Below are positions 35,490 to 44,794 of a DNA stretch of 64,000 nt, one piece after another. Within the stretch, counting starts at the first letter, position 1, and every line of letters begins with the position of its first letter. The position numbers and the translations under genes are program-made. This DNA is from Grimontia sedimenti (GTDB lineage: Bacteria; Pseudomonadota; Gammaproteobacteria; Enterobacterales; Vibrionaceae). The DNA lies in assembly GCF_011045095.1 (NCBI RefSeq), contig NZ_JAALDL010000002.1, positions 62,001 to 126,000 on the forward strand. The letters run 5' to 3'. A model generated the notes under the pieces. The model worked only from the letters and a program-made list of their open reading frames with translations. It searched no databases and was not told where the DNA came from.

Positions 35490-35970
35490 CGTAAAGCCTT
35501 TTTATTGCTGTTTATAAAGGCTTCCTTGCAAAACGGTCCCTGTCTTAATCCATGGTCGATAGCCAGACTGCTCCAAGAGAATGTAAACATTCGGCTGCAA
35601 TAATACGGTGTTCGATTAACATTTCCATTAATGTATTCCTTAGAGCTGTAACAATATGTGTAACGATGGAGGAAGCGAATAGACCGCAAAGGAAGGATTG
35701 ATCTCTGCAATCATTCAAAACCCGCGCAGCATCTATACCCAACCAACTTCAGGTTGTTTGGGTATAGACATCAGAGCCCGCTTGGTTGAATAGATCATCG
35801 TTCAAACGAGAAGTATCAAGTCAGGGCTATCCCACAGACATGCATGAGGTGTTATGCCTGTCGTTAGCAAAAACGTCTGCACTGGTACTTTGAAGTGTTG
35901 TGACATAGCCGCCTTCACAACCCAGTAGCAAAGGGTAGGGCACGTAACAACAGTAAATGGGGCAGAAACG
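35490..35970. other. Intergenic region with a hairpin repeat
   Basis: No convincing gene is seen. Two short minus-strand ORFs (35486–35710 and 35545–35742) have no recognisable sequence, and the second runs into the hairpin repeat described at 35733–35767. Confidence 0.55.
35733..35767. repeat. REP-like hairpin (TTTGGGTATAG palindrome family)
   Basis: CTATACCCAA (35733–35742) pairs with TTGGGTATAG (35758–35767); inside, CAAC pairs with GTTG across TTCAG. This near-perfect 35-nt hairpin resembles short palindromic repeats that recur between genes in Vibrionaceae genomes, with TTCAGGTTG-type centres and TTGGGTATA ends. I recall that resemblance rather than having tested it. Confidence 0.6.
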
Positions 35971-36087
35971 ATGACAAAAATGTTATTTGGTGAGTTTGTG
36001 ATTGATGATGAAGTGGCCGTTGATTTTGGACGAGAACCACACTTGAACGATAAGACAACCCTATGGAAAGCGAAGCACGTCGTTTAA
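35971..36087 (+). CDS. Possible 38-residue small protein
   Basis: ATG at 35971 is preceded by GGGGCAG and opens 38 codons (MTKMLFGEFVIDDEVAVDFG, then REPHLNDKTTLWKAKHVV). Its composition looks protein-like, with acidic residues and no low complexity. I recognise no family. A perfect 9-bp hairpin (GAAGCACGT, 36072–36080, with ACGTGCTTC, 36090–36098) covers the last codons and the stop. The case for a real gene is weak. Confidence 0.3.
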   Translation: MTKMLFGEFVIDDEVAVDFGREPHLNDKTTLWKAKHVV

Positions 36088-36106
36088 CAACGTGCTTCGA
36101 CAGAGT

Positions 36107-36619
36107 TTATTGAACAGGCATCATGGGATATTGAGGATCCACCACTTTTACAAAAGGAACCTTTTCAGCCACATGGCAAGCGTTACACACCGCTTTCGTG
36201 GTTTCGTATGTTTCCCAAATCTTCGCATCGTCTTTTGAATCAATGGCCGCCTGCATCATTTTCCATTGTGAGTTGATGAACATGGCATCAGCATTGGCTT
36301 TGCGCGCAGGACGACGCTCAGTACCATTCACTATGGTCTTCTTTATCTTCTTCCATTGATAGGTTGCCATGTCGTAGTTCTGGTTTTTTAGCGCAAAATA
36401 GAACGTATTGAAGCGCGCACCGGTTTCGAACATGGTCATGTCGAAGCCACGCATTTGCTTCTGCAACACCTTAAATCGTTCATCACTGGTTTCTTTGTTC
36501 ATCACCCAATCATTTTGACCTTCGAATTGCGTGACGGTCGCTATAGCGGTTGTAGATGAGAGCAGAGCAGGGGTTAACACTAAACTGACGCAGAGTGCGC
36601 GTTTTAACATTGGCGACAT
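36107..36619 (-). CDS. Periplasmic monohaem cytochrome c-like protein
   Basis: This 170-residue protein has a signal peptide (LKRALCVSLVLTPALLSSTTAIA). A helical region contains ARFNTFYFALKNQNYDMATYQWKKIKK, and a single c-type haem motif CNACH sits near the C-terminus, with VDPQYPMMPVQ at the end offering a possible methionine ligand. The helical arrangement with a C-terminal haem site recalls cytochrome c prime-type or related small cytochromes, but I cannot name a specific subfamily. AAGGAAGG lies 6 nt before the ATG. Confidence 0.8.
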   Translation of the reverse strand: MSPMLKRALCVSLVLTPALLSSTTAIATVTQFEGQNDWVMNKETSDERFKVLQKQMRGFDMTMFETGARFNTFYFALKNQNYDMATYQWKKIKKTIVNGTERRPARKANADAMFINSQWKMMQAAIDSKDDAKIWETYETTKAVCNACHVAEKVPFVKVVDPQYPMMPVQ

Positions 36620-36987
36620 TATTCACCTTCCTTTTTATTGTTGGTCTGTTGAGCGCTAACAGGCTAACTCAACCACGAAGTCGGTGAATACAGTGAAAAC
36701 AGGGTATTAAAACGGGAAAGCTCGAATAGAACATCGTTCAATTAATCAATACTCGTTGCGTCATGATGAGAAAACGACATGTTATTGAGATAGAAACCGT
36801 TTTAGATTCTGACATGGCCAAGAAACTGAGCGCTACAGAAAAAATCCCGGAAGCAAAGAAACTGATTTAGTTAGCGGCTGGTATGCAAAACCCATCATTG
36901 TGTGCTTTTTTCATAAGTTACAATAATTACTCTGATTCAAGTGTTGATATACAATATGCCACTTGTTGGCTAAGAGTGACACCGTAA
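36620..36987. other. Intergenic region before the HEPN-like gene
   Basis: There is no supported gene. A 35-codon ORF (36763–36870, starting MMRKRHVIEIETVLDSDMAK) has protein-like composition but no family I recognise and no clear ribosome-binding site. The base composition becomes AT-rich towards 36900–36987. Confidence 0.45.
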
Positions 36988-37518
36988 ATGGAAATTGTAA
37001 AAGTTATGCATAATGCGTCATTAGAAGAGGCTAGAGAAGCTTTTTCTGATTTACTTGACAACGTAGAAAAAAAGCCTGAAAAGCTAGAGGCGAGCATATT
37101 TTTTCAAGCGAGGCGATTTGCTAAAGCATCTATGAATATGTGTAGATATAATGATTTTATACCTTTCATAGTTAACTCTAGCTTAGCTATTGAACTGTAT
37201 CTTAAAGCGATTATTTGTACTACCGAAAGATGCAAAGGGAAAAGTGATAATAAAAAGAAGAAAGTAATCAGGGAATACTCTCATAGCCTGTTAGCTCTAT
37301 ATGAAGAAATTGGTAATACAAACAAAGAATCATTTGAGAGTTATCGTGACGGACTAAATATTGAATTCATTCGTGAAATAGATGGTTCTTTTTCTAATTG
37401 GCGATATGTGTATGAAAAAGAGAGGCTTAGCATACAGAACCTGAATTTGATTCCTTTTGCTTTCGAAGCATTAGAGGAAATTTTTTGCTCAGCGATGAAA
37501 GAGGAAAAGTCCGCTTGA
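36988..37518 (+). CDS. HEPN-like domain protein, probably acquired
   Basis: This 176-residue all-alpha protein has a central pattern (FIVNSSLAIELYLKAIIC), a Lys-rich stretch, HSLLALYEEI and FSNWRYVYE near the end. That order of AIELYLKA, H-xLLxLxxxI and WRYxYE resembles HEPN-domain proteins, many of which are RNases or partners of nucleotidyltransferases in defence and toxin–antitoxin loci. The canonical catalytic R-x4-6-H motif is not obvious, so nuclease activity is doubtful. Codon use is markedly AT-rich compared with the neighbours. It stands alone beside a LysR remnant, which suggests a horizontally acquired pocket. Confidence 0.6.
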   Translation: MEIVKVMHNASLEEAREAFSDLLDNVEKKPEKLEASIFFQARRFAKASMNMCRYNDFIPFIVNSSLAIELYLKAIICTTERCKGKSDNKKKKVIREYSHSLLALYEEIGNTNKESFESYRDGLNIEFIREIDGSFSNWRYVYEKERLSIQNLNLIPFAFEALEEIFCSAMKEEKSA

Positions 37519-38082
37519 GACGTTGGCATCCAAGGTACGGGAGCTGTACGCTTGGGACTACGACAGACTGTCAAAGGCTGCCGAATGGATGGTGATGAGA
37601 TTCGGCCAAATTTCTCCCTGAGCACGTAATACTTGGATTTCTGTATCGGGAATGTGATAACTCATAATAAAACCGTCCCAGTTCAAATAGCCACGAGCTT
37701 TGATGACGTCGTGCAAGCATAAAGACATTTGAGAAAACACAGATTCTGTTTTGTCAGAATGATGCCAACATGGCGCGACATAGAAAGCTGAAAGCCATGA
37801 TTAGATACGAATAAACTGAAGCTCAATCTGGGACTATGTTGGGTTGTTAAATTTCAATCCTTAAGTGCGCATTATGTATATTATGTTAAATAAGATCTAC
37901 AGCTACGCCAAATCTGACTCTCCTACGTCTGTCATTGCCCATTTTCTTCATAGATTTCAGTCTATTGAACGTAATTATCTATTTACCATAAAATAGATAA
38001 TTACCAATTCTCTAAGACGCTCATATTGGATCATTCTGTTCCAACAGAGTTCTTCTAGCTTTGGTGAATTATCGAAAGCCGG
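37519..38082. other. Intergenic region, probably decayed sequence
   Basis: About 560 bp without a supported gene. A 60-codon minus-strand ORF (37558–37740) contains ARGYLNWDGFIMSYHIPDTE, which looks protein-like and may be a gene fragment, but I recognise no family. The stretch 37860–38010 is AT-rich and featureless. Confidence 0.45.
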
Positions 38083-38469
38083 ATGTTGCGGCCTGGTTTG
38101 TATGGCTGGTTCGGTTACAGATGTTGGTTGATGTGTTGTTGCCATTGCTCAAACTGCAATGGATGTGTGGCTGCTATGACTGACCTTGCCTGCATGGATT
38201 GGTTAAACACGTTGCTGCCATCAAACTCTGCCGGTTTAAGTTTGGGAATCGTTTCTAGCCACACTATTTCGTTAGAGTTGGAAGCAGGAAAACTTAACGT
38301 GCTGGATGTGGAAGACATGCCGATCATTAGGCATTGGTATTTGGTGCATCGAAGTGATAAGGCGCTGTCGCCTATCGCACAGGCGTTTAGTAACTATCTG
38401 TTAAGTCGCAATAATCATGAGGATATAGCTGCAGAACGGCAAACCATAAAATGTGACGGCGTCACGTAA
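38083..38469 (+). pseudogene. LysR-family regulator remnant (C-terminal end only)
   Basis: From about 38230 the frame reads GLSLGIVSSHTISLELEAGK, then LNVLDVEDMPIIRHWYLVHR and LSPIAQAFSNYLLS. This is the typical C-terminal end of a LysR substrate-binding domain of the CbbR-like type. The N-terminal helix-turn-helix and most of the binding domain (about 220 residues) are missing. The 5' part of the frame (cysteine-rich CCCHCSNCNGC) does not resemble LysR. I interpret it as a truncated, non-functional remnant. Confidence 0.7.
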
Positions 38470-38502
38470 AGGTTGAAATCGGGCAAAGATCACCCAATTC
38501 GT

Positions 38503-40584
38503 TTACTCTTCAATCTTTGCGTGACGCTGTAATGCCTGTTTTAGTACCACAGCACGGATAGGCTTAGTGACAAAGTCATCCATTCCGGCTTCCATGCAGC
38601 GTTCTTTATCTTCATTCATTGCGTTGGCTGTCAAAGCAATAATTGGTAAATCATAGCCTTCTTCGCGCAGTTGCTTGGTGGCTTCAATGCCACATAGCAC
38701 TGGCATAGACATGTCCATCAGAATCATATCGAACTGCACGTGTCCATCATGAACCAGATCAATAGCCTCTCTACCATTGTTCGCGACGACGACATGATGC
38801 CCTGCTTTCTCCAGCATCAGCTTGACCACCATCTGGTTAGCTTTGCTGTCTTCTGCTACCAGAATGCTCAATGCATGAAGATCACTTTCTTCGACACTGT
38901 CTTTTTTCACCTGCTCTGTCGGCGAAGGCTCAATCAGAGGAATATCAATATAGAAAGTGGTGCCTACACCTGGCTCGCTGTCAAAGTCGATGCTGCCGTT
39001 CATCATGGTCACCAACTTTTTACAGATGGAAAGCCCCAGACCTGTTCCACCATATTGGCGGGTAATGCTGCCATCTGCCTGCGTAAACGGCAGGAAAACA
39101 TCTTTCTTACGTTCGGCGTTGATGCCAATGCCGGTATCTTTCACGGAGAGTTTCAGCCTTCCATTACGGACACGCATTGAGACTTTGACTTTACCGTGCT
39201 CGGTAAACTTCACGGCATTGCCAACCAGGTTCAATAAGATCTGGGTGAAGCGGTTACCATCCTGATAAATGTTGTCAGGTACATCATCGGCGATGTCCAT
39301 TTCCATTTTGATATCTTTACGGGACGAGACTTCGTTGAGTTGGCTGAATACAACAGTGACACTGTCACGTGGATTGATACTTTCAGGATGCAGAGAGAAG
39401 CGTTCTGATTCAATTCTCGATAAATCAAGCACATCATTAATAATGGTAAGGAGCAATTGAGCCGATTTATCCATTTGGGAAACCCAAACGGTTTGCTCGT
39501 CATCCAGCGGAGATTGTTGCAAAGTATCCAGTAAACCCATTACCGCATTGAGTGGCGTACGAATTTCATGACTCATCATTGCCAGAAATTGGGATTTCGC
39601 GGCGTTGGCAGATTCTGCCTGTTGTCTTGCCTGTTGCAGTTCGTGTAAGCGCTGTTTTCGGGCTGTAATGTCTTTCGCCGTACCCCGAAAACCCATACAG
39701 TTACCACGCTTGTCGTAATAAGGTCGACCTGACAAGCTGATCCACTGCTCTCTCCCTTCTTGGAATACTTTCCACTCCACTTCAGAGAATGGTTGTTCAA
39801 GTTGAATCAAGTCGAGTAATTTGTGTTTCACATCCGGCTGGCGATTCAACTGGTTCATTATCCCCTGCGGCTCAGCAGAGAATGATTCATTTGATGGCGA
39901 AGAAAGATAGGTGAACTGCAGGTTATTATTGATTTCCCAAAACCAGTCACCGGCTGTTTTCGCAAAGTCACGAAAACGCTGACGACTCGCGGTTAATTCC
40001 TGAGTCTTGACTGACACCAAACACTGGAGGCGTTCGCGGTAGTCAATATCGATAATCGTGCGTTCGATTAGCGGTCGGAAACGCTCGATAACCTGTTGTG
40101 ATTTGGTTTGGAAACGCCCCTTTTCTGAAGCGAACAGGATGAGGATCGATTCGCTGGCATTCACCGTCATCCCGGTGATCAGCGCGGAGCGGCACGCGTC
40201 AAAATCTTCACCTTGCAACAAGGAAAATTCTTTCACTCTTTCCGGCGCATAAAGTACGACGGTCTGGCCATTCACGCATCGGGAGAAAGTCCCGCCATCT
40301 TCCCAGATAAAGTTTTCTACGTGTGGTGATGTAGACACCAAACAGGAATATTTGTCTTCCGTTTCTTTGTTACGGGTTAGCACCACTGCATTATCAAAAG
40401 AAACATAGCGCTCAATCACTTTCAGCAGCGTGTTGAACACTTCGATTTTGTTGCTGGCACCAGACATCGCGGAGATCGCTGACAGAATCGCGCGGTTTTC
40501 TTCCTTGAACTTTTGCTCTCTCTCTTCAACACGGTTCAGTTCGAACAGTGTTTCCTGCAACTTCTCTGAGATTGCGCCTGTCAT
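38503..40584 (-). CDS. Hybrid sensor histidine kinase of the NahK/VpsS type
   Basis: This 693-residue cytoplasmic kinase has a GAF-like N-terminal region (about 40–190), a PAS domain (about 205–315), and HisKA with the phospho-accepting histidine in MMSHEIRTPLNAV (about 340). A HATPase domain follows with NLVGNAVKFT, DTGIGI and GTGLGLSI, and then a C-terminal receiver with aspartate in MILMDMSMP (about 624). No membrane segments are seen. Its start overlaps the FIST gene by four bases. In Pseudomonas, Shewanella and Vibrio such kinases are inhibited by NO-bound NosP and feed a phosphorelay controlling biofilm genes. The same role is inferred here. Confidence 0.9.
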   Translation of the reverse strand: MTGAISEKLQETLFELNRVEEREQKFKEENRAILSAISAMSGASNKIEVFNTLLKVIERYVSFDNAVVLTRNKETEDKYSCLVSTSPHVENFIWEDGGTFSRCVNGQTVVLYAPERVKEFSLLQGEDFDACRSALITGMTVNASESILILFASEKGRFQTKSQQVIERFRPLIERTIIDIDYRERLQCLVSVKTQELTASRQRFRDFAKTAGDWFWEINNNLQFTYLSSPSNESFSAEPQGIMNQLNRQPDVKHKLLDLIQLEQPFSEVEWKVFQEGREQWISLSGRPYYDKRGNCMGFRGTAKDITARKQRLHELQQARQQAESANAAKSQFLAMMSHEIRTPLNAVMGLLDTLQQSPLDDEQTVWVSQMDKSAQLLLTIINDVLDLSRIESERFSLHPESINPRDSVTVVFSQLNEVSSRKDIKMEMDIADDVPDNIYQDGNRFTQILLNLVGNAVKFTEHGKVKVSMRVRNGRLKLSVKDTGIGINAERKKDVFLPFTQADGSITRQYGGTGLGLSICKKLVTMMNGSIDFDSEPGVGTTFYIDIPLIEPSPTEQVKKDSVEESDLHALSILVAEDSKANQMVVKLMLEKAGHHVVVANNGREAIDLVHDGHVQFDMILMDMSMPVLCGIEATKQLREEGYDLPIIALTANAMNEDKERCMEAGMDDFVTKPIRAVVLKQALQRHAKIEE

Positions 40585-41774
40585 AGCTCATCCTTGTGGA
40601 ACAGTACGGCGGATATCATCAAATTTCCGTGGGCAATTTCTCCGCCGAGGAACTGTCCTTGTTCGCCAAAAGTAAACGGGCAAATAAAGGGGGCATGGTG
40701 CATTGATAGACGCATATTCGCTGCGACGCTGTGCAGAGAATCGCTAACATGCAGCATACATCCTGCACAATATATTGCTAATCCGCCTATTGGGTCACAG
40801 GTATTCTTGTCGTGGTCGTTGGCTGAATCTACGACGCGCCCTGCTCTCGACACCAACATTTCCGTTGTGCCGGACATGAAGTGAACCGTCTCACCTTCCT
40901 GAATATTACAGAACATCTGAATGCCACCTTCCGGAGACACTGTGGCGGGGTGAGAAAGCGTATAGTATGGCATGCCATGGATTTCGCCTGTCTGACGACC
41001 CAGCGGAAAAAGTGTTGATTGGGCAAACAATCCATCAGGATCGATAGCATTGCCTGTGGCGTTGAAATACCACTTTCCGTAGACATCAAAAGCAGGTTTA
41101 CCATCCAACTCGACGAGTGTGCGACCATCAACTTTGGTAGCAACGGCACTCGATCCGATGGCTGCATAGCCATTGTGAAATGAATAGCTAACACGTGCTG
41201 AGGGGAAAAATACGGCCATGGCGATGCCTTCAGACGTCACGCGCGCATTGTCCATTAGAGACCATTTGCCACTGACGCCATCATCAGCCGCTGAACCACC
41301 AATGATAGGAATATTGACACCAAGCTCTTCTCGAATTGCTTGAAGAATGGTTTCTTCATAACCCGGTGTGGCATGTAATGTGATGAGTGCTGGTAATTCT
41401 CCCGGACGCCCACTACTATCAATAGCTCGGCTGAGAACGATGCGGGCAGATTCAGCGATGTCATCACCCTCTTTTAATTCGCAGAGTGCCGACCCATACG
41501 CACCGTCAGCATCTTCAACGGCCCACACTGAAATAGAATGCCCGCCAACGTAACCTTTATCCGTCATGCTTCCCTGACATGAGGAACAACCAATGACGTA
41601 GGTATTGGGGAAATGTACATTCAGTTCACGTTTGATCGCTTCCGCGTCTTGCGTTTCTGTGTAATAGACAAGCATGAGCGAAGGAGAGGATATTTTTTCA
41701 GATATCTCCCTGGCTATGTCTTGTATGGCCTCACTGGCTTTGGGGGCAGTTGATGATGATGTCGCAATTCTCAT
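40581..41774 (-). CDS. FIST-domain protein, NosP/VpsV-like nitric-oxide sensor
   Basis: This 397-residue protein consists of FIST_N (about 30–220, with VIGCSSCQGSMTDKGYVGG and IPIIGGSAADDG) and FIST_C (about 225–380, with MFCNIQEGETVHFM and IYCAGCMLH...PFICPFTFGEQG). NosP proteins bind haem through this fold and report NO to the kinase encoded next door. Here the kinase gene starts within the last codons of this one, the same pairing as nosP–nahK and V. cholerae vpsV–vpsS. Haem binding is inferred from the pairing. Confidence 0.88.
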   Translation of the reverse strand: MRIATSSSTAPKASEAIQDIAREISEKISSPSLMLVYYTETQDAEAIKRELNVHFPNTYVIGCSSCQGSMTDKGYVGGHSISVWAVEDADGAYGSALCELKEGDDIAESARIVLSRAIDSSGRPGELPALITLHATPGYEETILQAIREELGVNIPIIGGSAADDGVSGKWSLMDNARVTSEGIAMAVFFPSARVSYSFHNGYAAIGSSAVATKVDGRTLVELDGKPAFDVYGKWYFNATGNAIDPDGLFAQSTLFPLGRQTGEIHGMPYYTLSHPATVSPEGGIQMFCNIQEGETVHFMSGTTEMLVSRAGRVVDSANDHDKNTCDPIGGLAIYCAGCMLHVSDSLHSVAANMRLSMHHAPFICPFTFGEQGQFLGGEIAHGNLMISAVLFHKDEL

Positions 41775-41931
41775 TTAAATCTACACAGCTTGGTTGCGGC
41801 AATACGATCAATAATAGCCTTCTCACTTCTGCAAACACCAGTTTTTACCGTGATTCTTTTCGCTTAATCACTGAATTCTCTATTAATAGACGATAGAATC
41901 GCCGACACCGACCAAAAATTCCGCTCGAGCA

Positions 41932-42555
41932 ATGGATAGCCAGCTTTATATCGTCATTAATGCGAATTTCCCACTAGGACAAATAATTAGCAAACGCCTC
42001 GCGCAAAAAGGCAATACTGTGGTGTATTTGGCAGACAATGAGCAAGACGGATATGCCATCGCCGCTGATGAGCCAAGAGTCAGATATCGATATTGCCAGC
42101 CCTTCAATCGCATCATGATTGCTGACGAGTTCGATTGGGCTACGTCAAATGTTGCCTCTGTGGATGGCGTGGTCGTGCTGGTTTCCGAGAGTACGATTGA
42201 CCAACTCAAAATGCCGCTGGATGAAACCTACTTCGCTTCGCTAAGAGCTAACACGTCAGGCACTGTTGATGAACTCACCCTGACCTACGTAATCGTTCCC
42301 GATAAAAGCGAAGATGCTAGCGACGCTTTGAAAGCGCTTCACTTAAAGCTATGCCAACTCGCTCACTCCAATAAATCTGTTCACAAAGGATTAAAAGTGA
42401 ATCATGTCGTCATTGGCGGGGATCAATACACTCAGGGTTCAAAGTGTGCCGATGTTGCTACCGATGCATCAGATCTTATCCATTACCTGTGCTCTGAACA
42501 TGCCAAAGCAGTGCGACATCAGGCATTTTATTTTGGTGATTTGATAGATAAATAG
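41932..42555 (+). CDS. Rossmann-like (degenerate SDR) protein, hypothetical
   Basis: The 207-residue protein opens with a beta-alpha-beta pattern (YIVINANFPLGQIISKRLAQKGNTVVYLA) like the NAD(P) half of short-chain dehydrogenases, but the glycine motif is NANFPLG rather than GxxxGxG and no Tyr-x3-Lys catalytic pair is evident. SVDGVVVLV follows at the usual strand-4 position. A non-catalytic or atypical dehydrogenase is likely. It diverges from the FIST–kinase operon and ends at a weak terminator. Confidence 0.65.
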   Translation: MDSQLYIVINANFPLGQIISKRLAQKGNTVVYLADNEQDGYAIAADEPRVRYRYCQPFNRIMIADEFDWATSNVASVDGVVVLVSESTIDQLKMPLDETYFASLRANTSGTVDELTLTYVIVPDKSEDASDALKALHLKLCQLAHSNKSVHKGLKVNHVVIGGDQYTQGSKCADVATDASDLIHYLCSEHAKAVRHQAFYFGDLIDK

Positions 42556-42563
42556 ACAGTAAA

Positions 42564-42587
42564 AAAGCAGCCTATAGCTGCTTTAAT
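42564..42587 (+). terminator. Probable terminator after the Rossmann-like gene
   Basis: AAAGCAGC–CTATA–GCTGCTTT (42564–42584). The T tract is short, so efficiency may be low. The A run on the 5' side would also serve the opposite strand. Confidence 0.6.
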
Positions 42588-42667
42588 GTGGATTTTAAGA
42601 CGTTCATCCAATTTGAATGACCTAACTCAAAAATGTTAGCGCCATTCGCACAAATATTAATTCGATG

Positions 42668-43078
42668 TTAAAACTTAATTTCTAATTGATCTCGATCAAT
42701 GAATAACATCCATTTTTGCGCTGACCCATAATTAACATCAATAGGTAAAGCATAAATATAGGCACGTTTTTCACCTTCGTTTGCCAAAACTTTGTGAGAA
42801 GTTATGACAATGTCAGGTTCTCCTAACAGACGTAGTTCACCAGGCTCAAACACTGAACTCACCCGCATAATCTGGGATTTATCGCCTTGATTTTCAATAT
42901 TAATTTCAACCGTTTCACCGCGCAGTGAAACACTGCAACTTCCCGCCACTACTGAACATTTCGGCAAAGTAGTAGATTCAGAATGTTCTAGCGTTCGCCA
43001 AATAAAAGCCGCTATAAGCACTGCCATAACGACTAATATTTGTACTAAGCGACCTGTGGTTAATTTTTCTGCTGCCAT
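42668..43078 (-). CDS. Membrane-anchored periplasmic protein next to ccoN, hypothetical
   Basis: This 136-residue protein has one N-terminal membrane anchor (LVQILVVMAVLIAAFIWRTL). The periplasmic domain contains two close cysteines (PKCSVVAGSCSVSLRG) and a beta-sandwich-like remainder ending MLFIDRDQLEIKF. I do not recognise a named family. Its position divergent to the cbb3 oxidase operon and the cysteine pair suggest a link to respiration or metal handling, but this is inference. Confidence 0.7.
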   Translation of the reverse strand: MAAEKLTTGRLVQILVVMAVLIAAFIWRTLEHSESTTLPKCSVVAGSCSVSLRGETVEINIENQGDKSQIMRVSSVFEPGELRLLGEPDIVITSHKVLANEGEKRAYIYALPIDVNYGSAQKWMLFIDRDQLEIKF

Positions 43079-43242
43079 GTGATTTATGCTTTTCCCGTGT
43101 TACAGAGCTCAAAGTTTTAGTAGAAATGTTACCCGAGCGTAAACCGAGTGTGGGTTCGACCCTGTATTTAACTGAATAACTGAAGTATTATCACCAATGA
43201 AAATGCCACTTTTACAATGAAATAGCAATGGAATGCATCAAG

Positions 43243-43256
43243 TGGGTATAAATCAA
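43243..43256 (+). promoter_or_regulatory. Weak FNR-box candidate upstream of ccoN
   Basis: TGGGTATAAATCAA matches TTGAT-N4-ATCAA at 8 of 10 positions with a perfect right half, about 100 bp before the ccoN ATG. cbb3 operons are commonly FNR-controlled. Confidence 0.35.
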
Positions 43257-43354
43257 TCACTATTCGCATTGCATTGCTTCTGGGGTGGCATTGTGACGTT
43301 TAAGTCACTTTGTAATACGTGAGTGTAGTAATTAAAAAAGTGGAAGCATGCAAT

Positions 43355-44782
43355 ATGAGCCAAGAAAAGCAGCTTGAACTGGAATACAACTACCGCGTTG
43401 TCCGTCAATTCACCCTGGTAACTATCCTGTGGGGAATTGTGGGCATGGGTGTTGGTGTTCTAATAGCCGCTCAGCTGGTATGGCCTGCGCTGAACTTCGA
43501 CATTCCTTATCTGACTTATAGCCGATTACGCCCACTGCATACCAATGCGGTGATTTTTGCGTTCGGCACTAGTGCCCTGTTTGCAACGTCTTATTACGTT
43601 GTACAGCGCACCTGTCAGACAAGGCTGTTCGGAGGTAAGCTGGCTGAATTTACCTTCTGGGGATGGCAAGCAATCATTCTGTCTGCAGCAATAACACTAC
43701 CTATGGGTTTCACCAGTGGTAAAGAATATGCTGAGTTGGAATGGCCAATCGATATCGCTATTGCGGTCGTATGGGTTTCATACGCCATCGTGTTCTTTGG
43801 AACGCTAATCAAACGTAAAACCTCGCACATCTATGTGGCGAACTGGTTTTTCGGTGGATTTATCATCACCGTCGCTGTCCTGCACATCGTAAACAGCATG
43901 GCAATTCCGGTTTCCGGAATGAAGTCATATTCGATATATGCGGGCGCCATCGATGCCATGATCCAATGGTGGTACGGTCACAATGCTGTAGGCTTCCTTT
44001 TGACTGCAGGTTTCCTGGGTATGATGTATTACTTCGTACCGAAACAAGCAGGTCGTCCGGTTTACTCCTATCGCCTTTCTATCGTTCACTTCTGGGCACT
44101 GGTATCCCTGTACATCTGGGCGGGTCCTCACCATCTGCACTACACTGCCCTGCCTGACTGGACTCAGTCTCTGGGTATGGTGATGTCTGTTATCCTGTTT
44201 GCTCCATCTTGGGGTGGCATGATCAACGGTATCATGACGCTGTCAGGTGCTTGGCACAAACTGCGTTATGACCCAATCCTTCGATTCCTGATTGTTTCTC
44301 TGTCTTTCTACGGTATGTCTACCTTTGAAGGTCCGATGATGGCAATCAAGACAGTTAACGCACTGTCACACTACACCGACTGGACTATCGGTCACGTACA
44401 CTCAGGTGCACTGGGCTGGGTAGCAATGGTCTCTATCGGTGCGGTTTACCATCTGGTTCCTAAGTTGTTCGGCCAAGAGCGTATGTACTCTATCAACCTG
44501 ATCAACGTGCACTTCTGGCTAGCGACCGTTGGTACCGTGCTGTATATCGTTGCAATGTGGATTTCCGGCGTCATGCAGGGTCTGATGTGGCGTGCAGTTA
44601 ACACTGACGGTACATTGACTTATAGCTTTGTAGAATCTTTGGAAGCTTCTTATCCGTTCTACTTTGTACGTTTCGTTGGTGGCGCAATCTTCTGGTCAGG
44701 CATGCTCTTGATGGCTTACAACACCTACAAGACTATCGCCGCACCAAAAGCAAGCCTCAAATCCGTTGAGCAAGCAGCATAA
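43355..44782 (+). CDS. ccoN: cbb3-type cytochrome c oxidase subunit I
   Basis: This is the catalytic haem-copper subunit of the high-affinity terminal oxidase, with about 12 membrane helices. Conserved histidine segments for haem b, haem b3 and CuB include [48 protein letters not shown] and [16 protein letters not shown] chose ATG 43355 ([13 protein letters not shown]) with GGAAG 9–10 nt upstream, giving 475 residues. The upstream GTG at 43319 adds 12 unconserved residues. It is first in ccoNOQP. Confidence 0.97.
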   Translation: MSQEKQLELEYNYRVVRQFTLVTILWGIVGMGVGVLIAAQLVWPALNFDIPYLTYSRLRPLHTNAVIFAFGTSALFATSYYVVQRTCQTRLFGGKLAEFTFWGWQAIILSAAITLPMGFTSGKEYAELEWPIDIAIAVVWVSYAIVFFGTLIKRKTSHIYVANWFFGGFIITVAVLHIVNSMAIPVSGMKSYSIYAGAIDAMIQWWYGHNAVGFLLTAGFLGMMYYFVPKQAGRPVYSYRLSIVHFWALVSLYIWAGPHHLHYTALPDWTQSLGMVMSVILFAPSWGGMINGIMTLSGAWHKLRYDPILRFLIVSLSFYGMSTFEGPMMAIKTVNALSHYTDWTIGHVHSGALGWVAMVSIGAVYHLVPKLFGQERMYSINLINVHFWLATVGTVLYIVAMWISGVMQGLMWRAVNTDGTLTYSFVESLEASYPFYFVRFVGGAIFWSGMLLMAYNTYKTIAAPKASLKSVEQAA

Positions 44783-44794
44783 GGAGACCAACGA

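Noticed and set aside
36763-36870. 35-codon ORF starting MMRKRHVIEI
   Set aside because: No clear ribosome-binding site and no recognised family; too short to support alone.
37558-37740. 60-codon minus-strand ORF containing ARGYLNWDGFIMSYH
   Set aside because: Looks protein-like but no family recognised, no good start site; noted only as a possible fragment.
43293-43308. GTGAC–6 bp–GTCAC inverted repeat before ccoN as a CRP site
   Set aside because: CRP needs TGTGA-N6-TCACA; the spacing from TGTGA to TCAC here is 8, so it does not fit.
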